Shown piece by piece: positions 8,518 through 16,579 of a DNA stretch of 64,000 nt. This DNA comes from JACDBZ01 sp038233215 (lineage in GTDB: Bacteria; Chloroflexota; Limnocylindria; QHBO01), in assembly GCA_038233215.1 (NCBI GenBank), contig JBBSML010000008.1:1-64000 (forward strand). Direction: 5' to 3'. Numbering within the stretch: the stretch's first letter is position 1; each line of letters opens with the position of its first letter. The notes below the pieces were generated by a model that ran no database searches, was not told the origin of the DNA, and worked only from the letters and a program-made list of their open reading frames with translations. The translations under genes were made by a program, and so were the position numbers.

Positions 8518-8742
8518 TCAGCCGTTCTCGCCCGCGCGACGGACGTCGTCATTCCCGGCCTGGTCGCCTTCGCGGTGACCTTGCGGTGGTCCTGAGTCGC
8601 CTGGCGAGGCGCCGGTCTCGTTGTTCGTGACGGCCACCCGCTCGGCCCCTTGGTCCAGTTGCTCGCGCACCTTCTCAGTGTTCGCGTCCGGGTGCTGGCC
8701 GATCCACGCACCACCCTCGCGGGGTTCGGTTTCCTCAGTCAT
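8518..8742 (-). CDS. Small hydrophilic protein (74 aa), unknown
   Basis: A 74-residue hydrophilic frame beginning MTEETEPREGGAW, with no hydrophobic stretch. An in-frame ATG exists 15 bases upstream (8757). A GGAGG sequence placed 8 bases before the ATG at 8742 decides the start, because with the upper ATG it would lie inside the coding sequence. Such a clear ribosome-binding site is unusual in this window and supports a real gene. It is followed after 3 bases by another tiny acidic gene. No known domain is recognised. Confidence 0.6.
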   Translation of the reverse strand: MTEETEPREGGAWIGQHPDANTEKVREQLDQGAERVAVTNNETGASPGDSGPPQGHREGDQAGNDDVRRAGENG

Positions 8743-9059
8743 GCGATGTGCCTCCAATGCTTTGGCTCGCTTTCATGCAAGCCGCGCGCCGTCCTGGTCG
8801 GCATTCACGCGGTCCCCTCATCGCACGCTTGCATCACACGCACGTATCTACCAAGGTCCGCTCGAATCTTGGACGGAATGTGCGCCCGGTGCACATTCAC
8901 GAGTCGAATCAGGCCACGTCAGCCGTTCGTGGGCGGCAAGTTGCCAGATAGGTGCACCGGATGCAAGCCGCGGGGCTTGCATCGGCGGTGGGGGGCCGAT
9001 TGGGCCGCAACTTGTCAGATACGTGGATTCGTAGCACGCGGCCGGGACCCGCTGCTCGG
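8743..9059. other. 317-bp intergenic region carrying a repeated element
   Basis: No convincing coding sequence is seen here, although short frames are open. It holds three copies of a 16-bp motif close to CTTGTCAGWTASGTG: minus orientation around 8841-8855, and plus orientation at 8937-8957 and 9008-9026. The middle copy closes a 69-bp block bounded by GTGCAC at both ends (8889-8957). A second inverted sequence, ATGCAAGCC...GGCTTGCAT, lies at about 8961-8982. It may also contain the promoter of the small genes at 8353-8742, but no clear one was identified. Confidence 0.6.
8889..8957 (+). repeat. GTGCAC-bounded intergenic repeat, copy 1
   Basis: A 69-bp block that starts GTGCACATTCACG and ends CCAGATAGGTGCAC, with CACGTCAG in the middle (8915-8922). 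The block at 54795-54862 has the same boundaries, the same internal CACGTCAG and nearly the same length. Related single motifs flank it in both loci. It lies strictly between genes in both places. Whether it is a small mobile element, an RNA or a protein-binding array cannot be decided from the sequence. Confidence 0.6.
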
Positions 9060-9569
9060 TCAGCCGTTGTAGGCGGACATGATGCGATCCTTGGCCCCGG
9101 TCCGGTGCTCCGGATCGGTCTCATGGGTGTCGGTCGAACCCGGCGTCGGGACGGCGGAGGCGATATCGACGCCGGTCGCGGCGAGGAGTCCATTGACCGC
9201 GTCAACGTACGCCCCGACCGAGGCCTCGAGCACGTTCTCACTCACGAAGCGGCCCGGATACGCTGGTCCGTCCTCGTCCGCGCTGGAGCGAACGGTGAGA
9301 GAAACCGATCCCTTGGTCTCGTGTCCGGGGCCAGCGGCATGCACGTCGTAGGTGGCAAGCACCACGCCTTCACCGAGCAGCGGAGCAAGTGCGTCATCTA
9401 CCGCGCGCATCAGGGCGTCGATGGCACCGTTGCCGTCCGCGTGCGCGCGCCAGCGATGACCGCCTCCATTGAGGACGAGAGAGGCTCGGCTTCCTCGCTC
9501 GCTGCCGCTTGTGGCGGACCAGCGCTCGATGCTCAGCGCCGAGGTGGTGTCGGTCTGGGGAAGGGTCAT
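9060..9569 (-). CDS. Free-standing LeuA regulatory (allosteric) domain protein
   Basis: A 169-residue protein that aligns by eye with only the C-terminal LeuA_dimer region of 2-isopropylmalate synthase. It has the HADGNGAIDALMRAVDDAL element, a YDVHAAG strand and FVSENVLEASVGAYVDAVN, the counterparts of the C-terminus of the leuA gene at 13.3-14.9 kb. The catalytic TIM barrel is absent. The ATG at 9569 is preceded by AAGGAG 7 bases away. It is the last gene of the ilv-leu operon, 46 bases after ilvE. It may bind leucine or isoleucine and modulate LeuA or CimA, or pair with them; this is inference. It could also be a degenerate duplicate. Confidence 0.82.
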   Translation of the reverse strand: MTLPQTDTTSALSIERWSATSGSERGSRASLVLNGGGHRWRAHADGNGAIDALMRAVDDALAPLLGEGVVLATYDVHAAGPGHETKGSVSLTVRSSADEDGPAYPGRFVSENVLEASVGAYVDAVNGLLAATGVDIASAVPTPGSTDTHETDPEHRTGAKDRIMSAYNG

Positions 9570-9615
9570 CCATGGTCTCCTTGGGGATTGGCCGCCGATT
9601 CGGCGGCGATGCAGA

Positions 9616-10557
9616 TCAGATCGGGGTGAGCCAGTGGGCGTAGCGCTCGTCACTGCCTCGCACCGCGGCGAAGTAGCGACGCTGGATGTCGAGGGAGGTC
9701 GGAAATCCGCCGCCGCCGACCGGCCGCTCGTCGATCGACGAGATCGGCGCCACCTGTACGCCGGTGCCGGTCAGGAAGACTTCATCGGCGAGATAGAGCT
9801 CGGAGCGGTCGATCCGTCGCTCGACCACGTCCAGGCCGGCATCGCGCGCGATCTGGAGAATCGCGGAACGCGTGATTCCGGCCAGGACGTCATCGGTCAG
9901 TGGCGGCGTGGCGACCTCGCGACCGGAAACCACGAACAGGTTGGCCGCCGATGCCTCGGCCACGTGCCCATCGCCGGTCAGCAGGATGGCGTCGTCGTAC
10001 CCCGCGGCGTGCGCGTCCTCGGCCGCGAATGCGGCGTTGACGTAGGAGCCGCTGATCTTGCCGCGCGCGGGAATCGCGTTGTCGCTGACGCGCTGCCAGC
10101 CCGACACGGTGACGCGGATGCCTCCGGTCGGCAGGTAGTCGCCGAGCGGAATGGTGAATAGGGTGATCCGATCGTCCAGACCGGTGAGCTTGACCTTGAT
10201 CGAGCGCGCGGACTTGTAGACGACTGGCCGGATGTACGCGTCGCCATCGTGCGCGTTACGGCGCAGCAGATCGCGCGTCACCTCGACCAGGTCATTGGCC
10301 GACTCAGGAACCGACGCACGCAGCAGGCGCGCATTGCGCAGCAGCCGCTCGAAGTGCTCGTGCGCGAAGAGGATGGCGGTGCTGCCGTCGGCCTGGCGAT
10401 AGGCGCGGATCCCCTCGAAGACTGCCGTGCCGTAGTTGAAGGCGTGGGTCGCGATGCTCACCTTCGCCTCGCCGATGGGCACCACCAGACCCTCGAAGTA
10501 GGCCCATGCGCCGATGTCGGTTGGCGCCGCTGCGACCTGAGGCTCGACGGTGGTCAC
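9616..10557 (-). CDS. ilvE: Branched-chain amino acid aminotransferase
   Basis: Fold-type IV PLP aminotransferase of 313 residues that catalyses the last step to valine, leucine and isoleucine. The PLP lysine is in ARGKISGSYVNAA. The EASAANLFVV motif and FNYGTAVFEGIRAY near residue 40 are typical of IlvE. It lies between cimA (4-base overlap) and the orphan LeuA regulatory domain in the minus-strand operon, consistent with its pathway. D-amino acid transaminase and aminodeoxychorismate lyase share the fold, but context and the N-terminal motif favour IlvE. Confidence 0.94.
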   Translation of the reverse strand: MTTVEPQVAAAPTDIGAWAYFEGLVVPIGEAKVSIATHAFNYGTAVFEGIRAYRQADGSTAILFAHEHFERLLRNARLLRASVPESANDLVEVTRDLLRRNAHDGDAYIRPVVYKSARSIKVKLTGLDDRITLFTIPLGDYLPTGGIRVTVSGWQRVSDNAIPARGKISGSYVNAAFAAEDAHAAGYDDAILLTGDGHVAEASAANLFVVSGREVATPPLTDDVLAGITRSAILQIARDAGLDVVERRIDRSELYLADEVFLTGTGVQVAPISSIDERPVGGGGFPTSLDIQRRYFAAVRGSDERYAHWLTPI

Positions 10558-12209
10558 GACGCCTCTCCGGCGGCCATCCGCGCGCGGCTGTGTGCCGCGT
10601 GTGACGAACTGCGCTCATCGCGGCGCTGGGGGCGGGCGTCGAGGCGCCAGATGGCGTACTCGAGCGAGTCGTGGAGCGCCGAGAGCGACGCGGAGATGAT
10701 GTTCGCCTCCGCGCCGGCCGTGAGCCAGCTGCCGCTCTCGTGCCCGGTCTCGATGATCACACGTGTTCGGGCCCCCGTGGCTGCCTCGCCGTCGATGATC
10801 CGGACCTTGTAGTCCACCAGGTGCACCTCGTCCAGGGCGGGATAGAAGGCACCCAGCGCCTTGCGGAGTGCGAGATCGAGTGCGTTGACCGGCCCGTTGC
10901 CATCCGCCGCAGTGTGCAGCACCTCGCCATCGACCTCGACCTTGACGCTCGCCTCCGCGCGCGGGGGCGTCCCGTCGCGACGCTCGACGATGACCGTGTA
11001 ATCGACGATCCGGAATGGTGGGGCGTAGTCCGCACGTCGGCGGCGAACCAGGAGCTCGAATGATGCGTCAGCACCCTCGAACGACGCACCCTCGGACTCG
11101 AGCTGCTTGATCAGCCTCGAGAGCTCGGCCGGGTCGAGACCGGCCGACGCCAACTGGCCCAGCTGGCGGACGCGCCAGGCGGCGTTGGCCTTGCCACCGA
11201 GCTCGCTGACCACGAGCCTCGATGTGCCGCCGATGACCGCGGGGTCGACATGCTGGTATGCCTGTTCGACGCGCGCCGTGGCCGCGCCATGCACGCCGCC
11301 CTTGTGGGCGAAGGCGCTCGTCCCGACGTAGGGTGCGTGCGCATCCGGCGCGATGTTGGCGACCTCGGCCACGAAGCGGCTGAGCTCGGGGAGGTGGGTC
11401 AGCTTCCCGGCATCGGGAATCACATCGAGGCGAAGCTTGAGGCCCAGATTGGCCCAGATGGTGACGAGGTTCGCGTTGCCGCAGCGCTCGCCATAGCCGT
11501 TGATCGTGCCCTGAACGTGGCGAGCACCGGCCTGAATGGCGGCGAGGGAGTTGGCGACCGCCAAACCCGCGTCGTCGTGAACGTGGATGCCCAGGATCGC
11601 GCGGCCATCCAGCTCGGCGTGCACGGTCCGCGTCATCGCCGCAATCTCATCGGTGAGACATCCCCCGTTGGTGTCGCACAGCACAATGGTCGTTGCGCCG
11701 GCCTCGATGGCGGCTCGCAGCGTGGCGATCGCGTAGGCCGCATCGGCCTTATAGCCGTCGAAGAAGTGTTCGGCGTCGTAGACGACCTCGCGCCCGGCGG
11801 CGCGCAGGAACGCGACCGACTCACCGACCATCGCAAGGTTCTCGTCTGGTGTCGCACCCAGCACGTCGATCACATGGAGCAGCCAGCTCTTGCCGAAGAT
11901 GGTCGTTACCGGGGTCTCGGCCGCCAGCAGCGCGCGCAGGTTCGGATCCTCGTCCGCGCGGTTCGACCGATGGCGGGTCGAGCCGAAGGCGGCCAGCTTG
12001 GCGTGCCGGAAGGTCATGCTGCGCGCGGCAGCAAAGAACTCCTCGTCCTTCGGGTTTGACCCGGGCCAGCCACCCTCGATGTACGGGAAGCCCGCCTCGT
12101 CCAGGCGGCGCGCGATCTTCAGCTTGTCGGCCAGCGAAAGCACGAGGCCCTCACGCTGGGTTCCGTCGCGCAGTGTCGTGTCGTAGAGAAGGACGGGCGG
12201 CGCGTTCAT
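10554..12209 (-). CDS. cimA: (R)-citramalate synthase
   Basis: Condenses pyruvate with acetyl-CoA to citramalate, the entry to threonine-independent isoleucine synthesis. The 551-residue protein has the catalytic barrel (YDTTLRDGTQREG at the N-terminus; metal-binding HVHDDAG; GTINGYGERCGNANL) and a C-terminal regulatory domain (TAADGNGPVNALDLALRKAL). The LRDGTQREG form, rather than LRDGEQ, and the length are typical of CimA. The neighbouring leuA supplies the isopropylmalate synthase. It ends in a hydrophilic Ser/Arg/Ala-rich tail of about 25 residues. Overlaps by 4 bases on both sides. Confidence 0.92.
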   Translation of the reverse strand: MNAPPVLLYDTTLRDGTQREGLVLSLADKLKIARRLDEAGFPYIEGGWPGSNPKDEEFFAAARSMTFRHAKLAAFGSTRHRSNRADEDPNLRALLAAETPVTTIFGKSWLLHVIDVLGATPDENLAMVGESVAFLRAAGREVVYDAEHFFDGYKADAAYAIATLRAAIEAGATTIVLCDTNGGCLTDEIAAMTRTVHAELDGRAILGIHVHDDAGLAVANSLAAIQAGARHVQGTINGYGERCGNANLVTIWANLGLKLRLDVIPDAGKLTHLPELSRFVAEVANIAPDAHAPYVGTSAFAHKGGVHGAATARVEQAYQHVDPAVIGGTSRLVVSELGGKANAAWRVRQLGQLASAGLDPAELSRLIKQLESEGASFEGADASFELLVRRRRADYAPPFRIVDYTVIVERRDGTPPRAEASVKVEVDGEVLHTAADGNGPVNALDLALRKALGAFYPALDEVHLVDYKVRIIDGEAATGARTRVIIETGHESGSWLTAGAEANIISASLSALHDSLEYAIWRLDARPQRRDERSSSHAAHSRARMAAGEAS

Positions 12210-13306
12210 GCCGGCACCTCCACGGGCTGGGCCAGATCGGCCAGCAGGAAGCCGGCGACCGCCGCGGTGCCGTCGGACCCGCCGAGATCAGCGGTTCGCG
12301 GGCCGAACTCGATGCACGCGCGCACCGCGGCCTCGAGCGCGTCTGCCGCGCCGAGCTCCCCGAGCGAGAGCCGCAGCATGAGCGCCGCGCTGGCGACGGT
12401 GGCAAGCGGATTCGCCAGGCCGTGGCCGGCGATGTCCGGCGCACTGCCGTGCACCGGCTCGTACATCCCGAAGCGGCCCTTCTCCGACACTCCGGTACCA
12501 AGGCTGGCGGATGCCAGCAGGCCAAGCGACCCGGCGATGGCCGCCGCCTCGTCCGAGAGGATGTCGCCGAAGAGGTTCTCGGTGACGATGACGTCGTAAT
12601 GCCTTGGCTGCGTGAGGATCAGGTAGGCGGTCGAGTCCACCAGGGCGTGCTCGACGGTGACCGATGAGTGTCGAAGCGCGATCTCGTCCACGACCTCTCG
12701 CCACAGTCGACTGGAGGCGAGGACGTTTGCCTTGTCGACGCTGGTGAGGTGACCACGCCGGCCCTGCGCCATCTGAAAGCCGAGCTCTACGATTCGCTCG
12801 ATCTCTTGGCGCGTGTAGCGCAGGGTGTCAACGGCCGATTCGACACCGTCCGCGTTCGAGCGTCCCTGTGGGCGGCCAAAGTAGAGCCCACCGGTCAGCT
12901 CGCGCAGGATGAGGATATCGGCACCGGCGCGGACCTCGGACCGCAGTGGTGAGGCGTCGTCGAGCGCCGAGTGGGCGGCGACCGGACGCAGATTGGCGAA
13001 GAGCTCGAGTCCGGATCGGAGCCCGAGCAGCGCATCCTCGGGTCGCGTCTCGCCCGTCGGGTCGTCCCAGCGCGGACCACCGACCGCGCCGAGCAGGACC
13101 GCATCGGCCGCGCGGCAGGCGGCGAGGGTTGCCGCCGGCAGTGCCTCCCCGACGGCGTCGATCGCCGCGCCCCCGACCGGCTGCTCATCCCAGCGCACCT
13201 CGAAACCGAAGACGGCTCCGGCCGCGTCAACGCAACCTCGCGCGACCGAACAGACCTCGGGACCGATGCCGTCGCCGGCCAGATAGGCGACGCGATGCTG
13301 CCTCAT
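12206..13306 (-). CDS. leuB: 3-isopropylmalate dehydrogenase
   Basis: NAD-dependent oxidative decarboxylase of 366 residues in leucine synthesis. It probably also acts on methylmalate in the citramalate route, since LeuBCD commonly serve both. Visible motifs are YLAGDGIGPEV at the N-terminus, LRELTGGLYFG near residue 137 and the signature NLFGDILSDEAAAIAGSLG. The gene lies between leuA and cimA with ATGA overlaps, consistent with a shared role in both pathways. No second leuB-like gene is seen in the window. Confidence 0.95.
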   Translation of the reverse strand: MRQHRVAYLAGDGIGPEVCSVARGCVDAAGAVFGFEVRWDEQPVGGAAIDAVGEALPAATLAACRAADAVLLGAVGGPRWDDPTGETRPEDALLGLRSGLELFANLRPVAAHSALDDASPLRSEVRAGADILILRELTGGLYFGRPQGRSNADGVESAVDTLRYTRQEIERIVELGFQMAQGRRGHLTSVDKANVLASSRLWREVVDEIALRHSSVTVEHALVDSTAYLILTQPRHYDVIVTENLFGDILSDEAAAIAGSLGLLASASLGTGVSEKGRFGMYEPVHGSAPDIAGHGLANPLATVASAALMLRLSLGELGAADALEAAVRACIEFGPRTADLGGSDGTAAVAGFLLADLAQPVEVPA

Positions 13307-14943
13307 GGATGGCTCCCGGCGGGAAGGGCAACCGGCTCGCCGGCGCTCCGTCGCTGGCGCGCGGCGGCCACGGCATCGGCGGCCACCGGATGCGCTGCGA
13401 TCAGCTTGTTCACGGCCGCCACATAGGCGCGCAGTGATGCCTCGACGACGTTCGTGGAAAGGCCATGGCCGGTGAACGTCTGCGGCAGGTCGCCGTCGTC
13501 GGCCGGGGCAGAGATCTTCACGGTCGCCTCGCCCTGGGCATCCTCCCCGGACCCGACCGAGCGCACCTGGTAATCGACCAGGCTCGGCCGGCCACCGATG
13601 ATCTGCTCCAGCGCGTTGTCGACCGCAGAGAGCAGCGCGTCGACTGGTCCATTGCCGCCGGCGAAGGCACGGAACGTCCTGCCCTCATAAAAGAGCGACA
13701 CGTTTCCGCTCGAGGACTCTCCCTGGCGGCTGGCGGCCGCCCAGTGCTCCAACCCGACGAGCTGCGGGACCGGATCGGCGTGCATCTCGGCCAGCGCCAG
13801 CAGGTCCGCATCGGTCACCTGCTTCTTCTGGTCTGCCAGGCCGATCGCCTCGTCGTAGAGGAGGTCGAGCATCTCGGGCTCCACGTGGACGCCGAGCCGC
13901 CGCAGCCGCTCTTCGAATCCCGCGCGACCGGAAAGCTTGCCAAGCGTCAGCGTCGAGCCGGACAGGCCGACCGACTCGGGTGTCATGATCTCGTAGGTCA
14001 GCGGGTTCTTCAGGAAGCCGTCCTGGTGAATGCCCGACTCATGCGCGAAAGCATTGGCGCCGACCACGCTCTTGTTGGGCTGCACTGCGATGCCGGTCAG
14101 GTAGCTCACCAGCCGGCTGGTCGCGGTCAGCTGCTCGGTCGCCACGGCTGTCGTGGCATTCCCGAACTGGGCAGGGCGTGTTCGGAGCGCCATCACGACC
14201 TCCTCCAGGGCTGCGTTGCCGGCCCGCTCGCCCAGACCGTTGACAGTGACCTCGACCTGGCGCGCACCCGCCTGGATGGCGGCCAGGGTGTTCGCCGTGG
14301 CCAGGCCAAGGTCGTTATGGCAGTGCGTGCTGACGATGGCTCGTTTGCCCACCAATCGAACCACGTGCTTGACGACCGCGGCGTATTCCTTTGGCTCGGT
14401 GTAGCCGACGGTGTCCGGCACATTGATGACCGATGCGCCCGCCTGCACCGCGGCCTCGTACGCCTCGAGCAGGAACGGCAGCTCGGAGCGAGACGCGTCC
14501 TCGGCACTGAACTCGACCTCGTGATCGGGGCCGACCATGCGCCGCGCCTGCGCCACGCAGTCACGGACGCGCTCCAGCACCTGCTCGCGGGTCGTGCGCA
14601 GCTTGTGCGTGATGTGGATGTCAGAGGTCGCGATGAACACGTGCAGCTGTCGCCGCCGCGCGGGCTCAAGCGCCGCGGCCGCGACCGTCACGTCTGCCGG
14701 AACGCAGCGCGCCAGGGCAGCAATGGCAGGTGCCACGTCCGCGGCACCGACCTCGGCCGCGATGCGCCGCACGGCCTCCGCCTCTCCCGGGGAGGCCGCC
14801 GGAAAGCCGGCCTCGATGACGTCGACTCGCAGCCGCGCCAGCTGCTTTGCCACCGTGACTTTCTCGTCGACGGTCAGCGCGGCACCCGGCGTCTGCTCGC
14901 CATCGCGCAGGGTCGTGTCGAAGACGCGGATTCGCGGTGGCAT
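13303..14943 (-). CDS. leuA: 2-isopropylmalate synthase
   Basis: First committed enzyme of leucine synthesis, 546 residues. The barrel shows RVFDTTLRDGEQTPGAAL at the start, the metal ligands in STHCHNDLGLATAN and the VNGLGERAGNAALEEV signature. The C-terminal regulatory domain contains FAGGNGPVDALLSAVDNAL and is the expected site of leucine feedback inhibition. The ATG at 14943 overlaps the ilvC stop (TGATG); a TTG codon immediately before it is in frame but less likely. A separate copy of only its regulatory domain is encoded at 9060-9569. Confidence 0.95.
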   Translation of the reverse strand: MPPRIRVFDTTLRDGEQTPGAALTVDEKVTVAKQLARLRVDVIEAGFPAASPGEAEAVRRIAAEVGAADVAPAIAALARCVPADVTVAAAALEPARRRQLHVFIATSDIHITHKLRTTREQVLERVRDCVAQARRMVGPDHEVEFSAEDASRSELPFLLEAYEAAVQAGASVINVPDTVGYTEPKEYAAVVKHVVRLVGKRAIVSTHCHNDLGLATANTLAAIQAGARQVEVTVNGLGERAGNAALEEVVMALRTRPAQFGNATTAVATEQLTATSRLVSYLTGIAVQPNKSVVGANAFAHESGIHQDGFLKNPLTYEIMTPESVGLSGSTLTLGKLSGRAGFEERLRRLGVHVEPEMLDLLYDEAIGLADQKKQVTDADLLALAEMHADPVPQLVGLEHWAAASRQGESSSGNVSLFYEGRTFRAFAGGNGPVDALLSAVDNALEQIIGGRPSLVDYQVRSVGSGEDAQGEATVKISAPADDGDLPQTFTGHGLSTNVVEASLRAYVAAVNKLIAAHPVAADAVAAARQRRSAGEPVALPAGSHP

Positions 14944-16007
14944 CAAGCCACGCCCTCGCCCGGAAGGGACTCGGCCTTCGCGCGGCCGCCATCGGCCCAG
15001 CCGTCGGGAGCCCGCTTGGGACCGATGAAGTCCATGTGGCTGCGCAGCTCGGCGCCGACCTCTTCGATCCGGGCGTTGGCGTTCTCACGACGCAGGCGCT
15101 TGAAGTCCGCTGCGCCCGTGCGCCCTTCCTCGATCCAGCGCTTCGCGAAGGTGCCGTCCTGGATCTCGGTCAGGATCTGCTTCATCTCGGCGCGGATGCG
15201 CTGGTCGATGATGCGCGGGCCGGAGACGTAGTCGCCGTACTCGGCGGTGTCGCTGATGCTGTAGCGCATGTACTGGAGGCCACCCTGGTACATCAGGTCG
15301 ACGATCAGCTTGAGCTCGTGCATCGTCTCGAAGTAGGCGAGCTCCGGTTGGTAGCCGGCGTCGACCAGCGTCTCGAAGCCGGCGTTGACGAGCGACGTGA
15401 CGCCGCCGCACAGGACGGCCTGCTCGCCGAACAGGTCAGTCTCGGTTTCCTCGGCGAACGTGGTCTCCAGCACACCGGCGCGGGAGGACCCGATTCCTCG
15501 CGCGTAGGCCAATGTCCGTGCTCGCGCCGTTCCGGTGGCGTCGCGATGGACGGCGAACAGGGCCGGCACGCCGCCGCCGCCCTCGAACAGGCGCCGCACC
15601 AGGTGGCCGGGCCCCTTCGGAGCGACCATCCCCACGTCGATCCCGCCGGGCGGATCGATCTCGCCGAAATGGATGTTGAAGCCGTGGGCGAACATGAGCA
15701 GCGCGCCGTCGGTCAGGTTCGGCTGGACCTCGTCGTGGTAGACCGATGGCGCCGCCGTGTCGGGAACCAAAACCATGATCACGTTGGCTCGGGCCGTCGC
15801 TGAGCCCGCGTCGGTCACCTCGAGGCCCGCTTCGCGAGCTCGGTCCGCGGAGGCCGAGTCCGGGCGCAGCCCGACCACGACCGTGACGCCGGATTCGGCG
15901 AGATTGCGCGCGTGTGCCTCGCCCTGGCTGCCGTAGCCGATGACCGCGACGGTCTGGCCGTCGAGGGCCGAAGCGTCGATATCGGCGTCGTAGATGAGCT
16001 TCGTCAT
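14943..16007 (-). CDS. ilvC: Ketol-acid reductoisomerase (class I)
   Basis: Converts acetolactate and acetohydroxybutyrate to dihydroxy acids. The 354-residue length fits the short class I form. The Rossmann motif AVIGYGSQGEAHARNL is followed by VGLRPDSASADRA; the Arg and Ser of that loop favour NADPH. The metal site shows GETETDLFGEQ-like sequence (ETETDLFGEQAVLCGG) and the C-terminal knotted helical domain is complete. The C-terminus carries about 25 extra hydrophilic residues. Overlaps by 4 bases with ilvN upstream and shares TGATG with leuA downstream. Confidence 0.95.
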   Translation of the reverse strand: MTKLIYDADIDASALDGQTVAVIGYGSQGEAHARNLAESGVTVVVGLRPDSASADRAREAGLEVTDAGSATARANVIMVLVPDTAAPSVYHDEVQPNLTDGALLMFAHGFNIHFGEIDPPGGIDVGMVAPKGPGHLVRRLFEGGGGVPALFAVHRDATGTARARTLAYARGIGSSRAGVLETTFAEETETDLFGEQAVLCGGVTSLVNAGFETLVDAGYQPELAYFETMHELKLIVDLMYQGGLQYMRYSISDTAEYGDYVSGPRIIDQRIRAEMKQILTEIQDGTFAKRWIEEGRTGAADFKRLRRENANARIEEVGAELRSHMDFIGPKRAPDGWADGGRAKAESLPGEGVA

Positions 16008-16579
16008 GCCTGCGGTGCTCCGTTCTTGGTGCCTGGTGTGATGGGGTCCGCGGCCATTGCCACGGCGCCGGCCCTCACGAGGCTGCGCAGGCCGTGGCCG
16101 CGCAGTGCCTCGAGGGCGTGATCGATGACTTCGGGAGTTGCCGTCAAACGTGCCCGCCAGCGCTCGCGATCGGTGGACAGCGTTTCCCCGCCGGCAGTTG
16201 CGAGGATGTCTCCGAGCGCGCGTTCCTCGGCGGGCGTTCGCGGTGGTTCGACCTCAACGAGCACGAGCTCCAGCTCGATGCGAGGGGCGCTCGTCAGGTC
16301 GGTGACCTCCAGGACCTCGATCAGCCGTTCGAGCTGGGCCAGCACCTGTCGAAGGTGCCCATCGTCGCCGCGGATCGCGATCGTCATGCGGGACTTGCCC
16401 GGTTCGTGCGTCGTCCCGACCGTGAGCGACTCGATGTTGAAGCTGCGCGCCCGAAGCAGGCCCGAGACCCGATTCAGCGTCCCGGGGCGGTCGACAACGA
16501 GCGCGCTGACCACGTGGCGGCGCTGAACCGCGTCGGACTCGCCAGCCGGAAGCGTCTGGGGTGCCGCCATGGCGCTCAC
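16004..16579 (-). CDS. ilvN: Acetolactate synthase small (regulatory) subunit
   Basis: Regulatory subunit of 191 residues. An N-terminal ACT domain (about 20-95, with VVDRPGTLNRVSGLLRARSF) binds valine in characterised homologues. A C-terminal ALS_ss_C domain follows (about 100-180). The GTG at 16579 overlaps the ilvB stop; an ATG three codons later is an alternative start. It sits directly after the catalytic subunit, as in most bacteria. ilvH would be an equally valid name. Confidence 0.93.
   Translation of the reverse strand: MSAMAAPQTLPAGESDAVQRRHVVSALVVDRPGTLNRVSGLLRARSFNIESLTVGTTHEPGKSRMTIAIRGDDGHLRQVLAQLERLIEVLEVTDLTSAPRIELELVLVEVEPPRTPAEERALGDILATAGGETLSTDRERWRARLTATPEVIDHALEALRGHGLRSLVRAGAVAMAADPITPGTKNGAPQA

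Noticed and set aside
13465..15231. Plus-strand open frame of nearly 600 codons antisense to leuA and ilvC
   Set aside because: Mirror-frame artefact of GC-rich genes; no start signal, hydrophobic pattern or domain.
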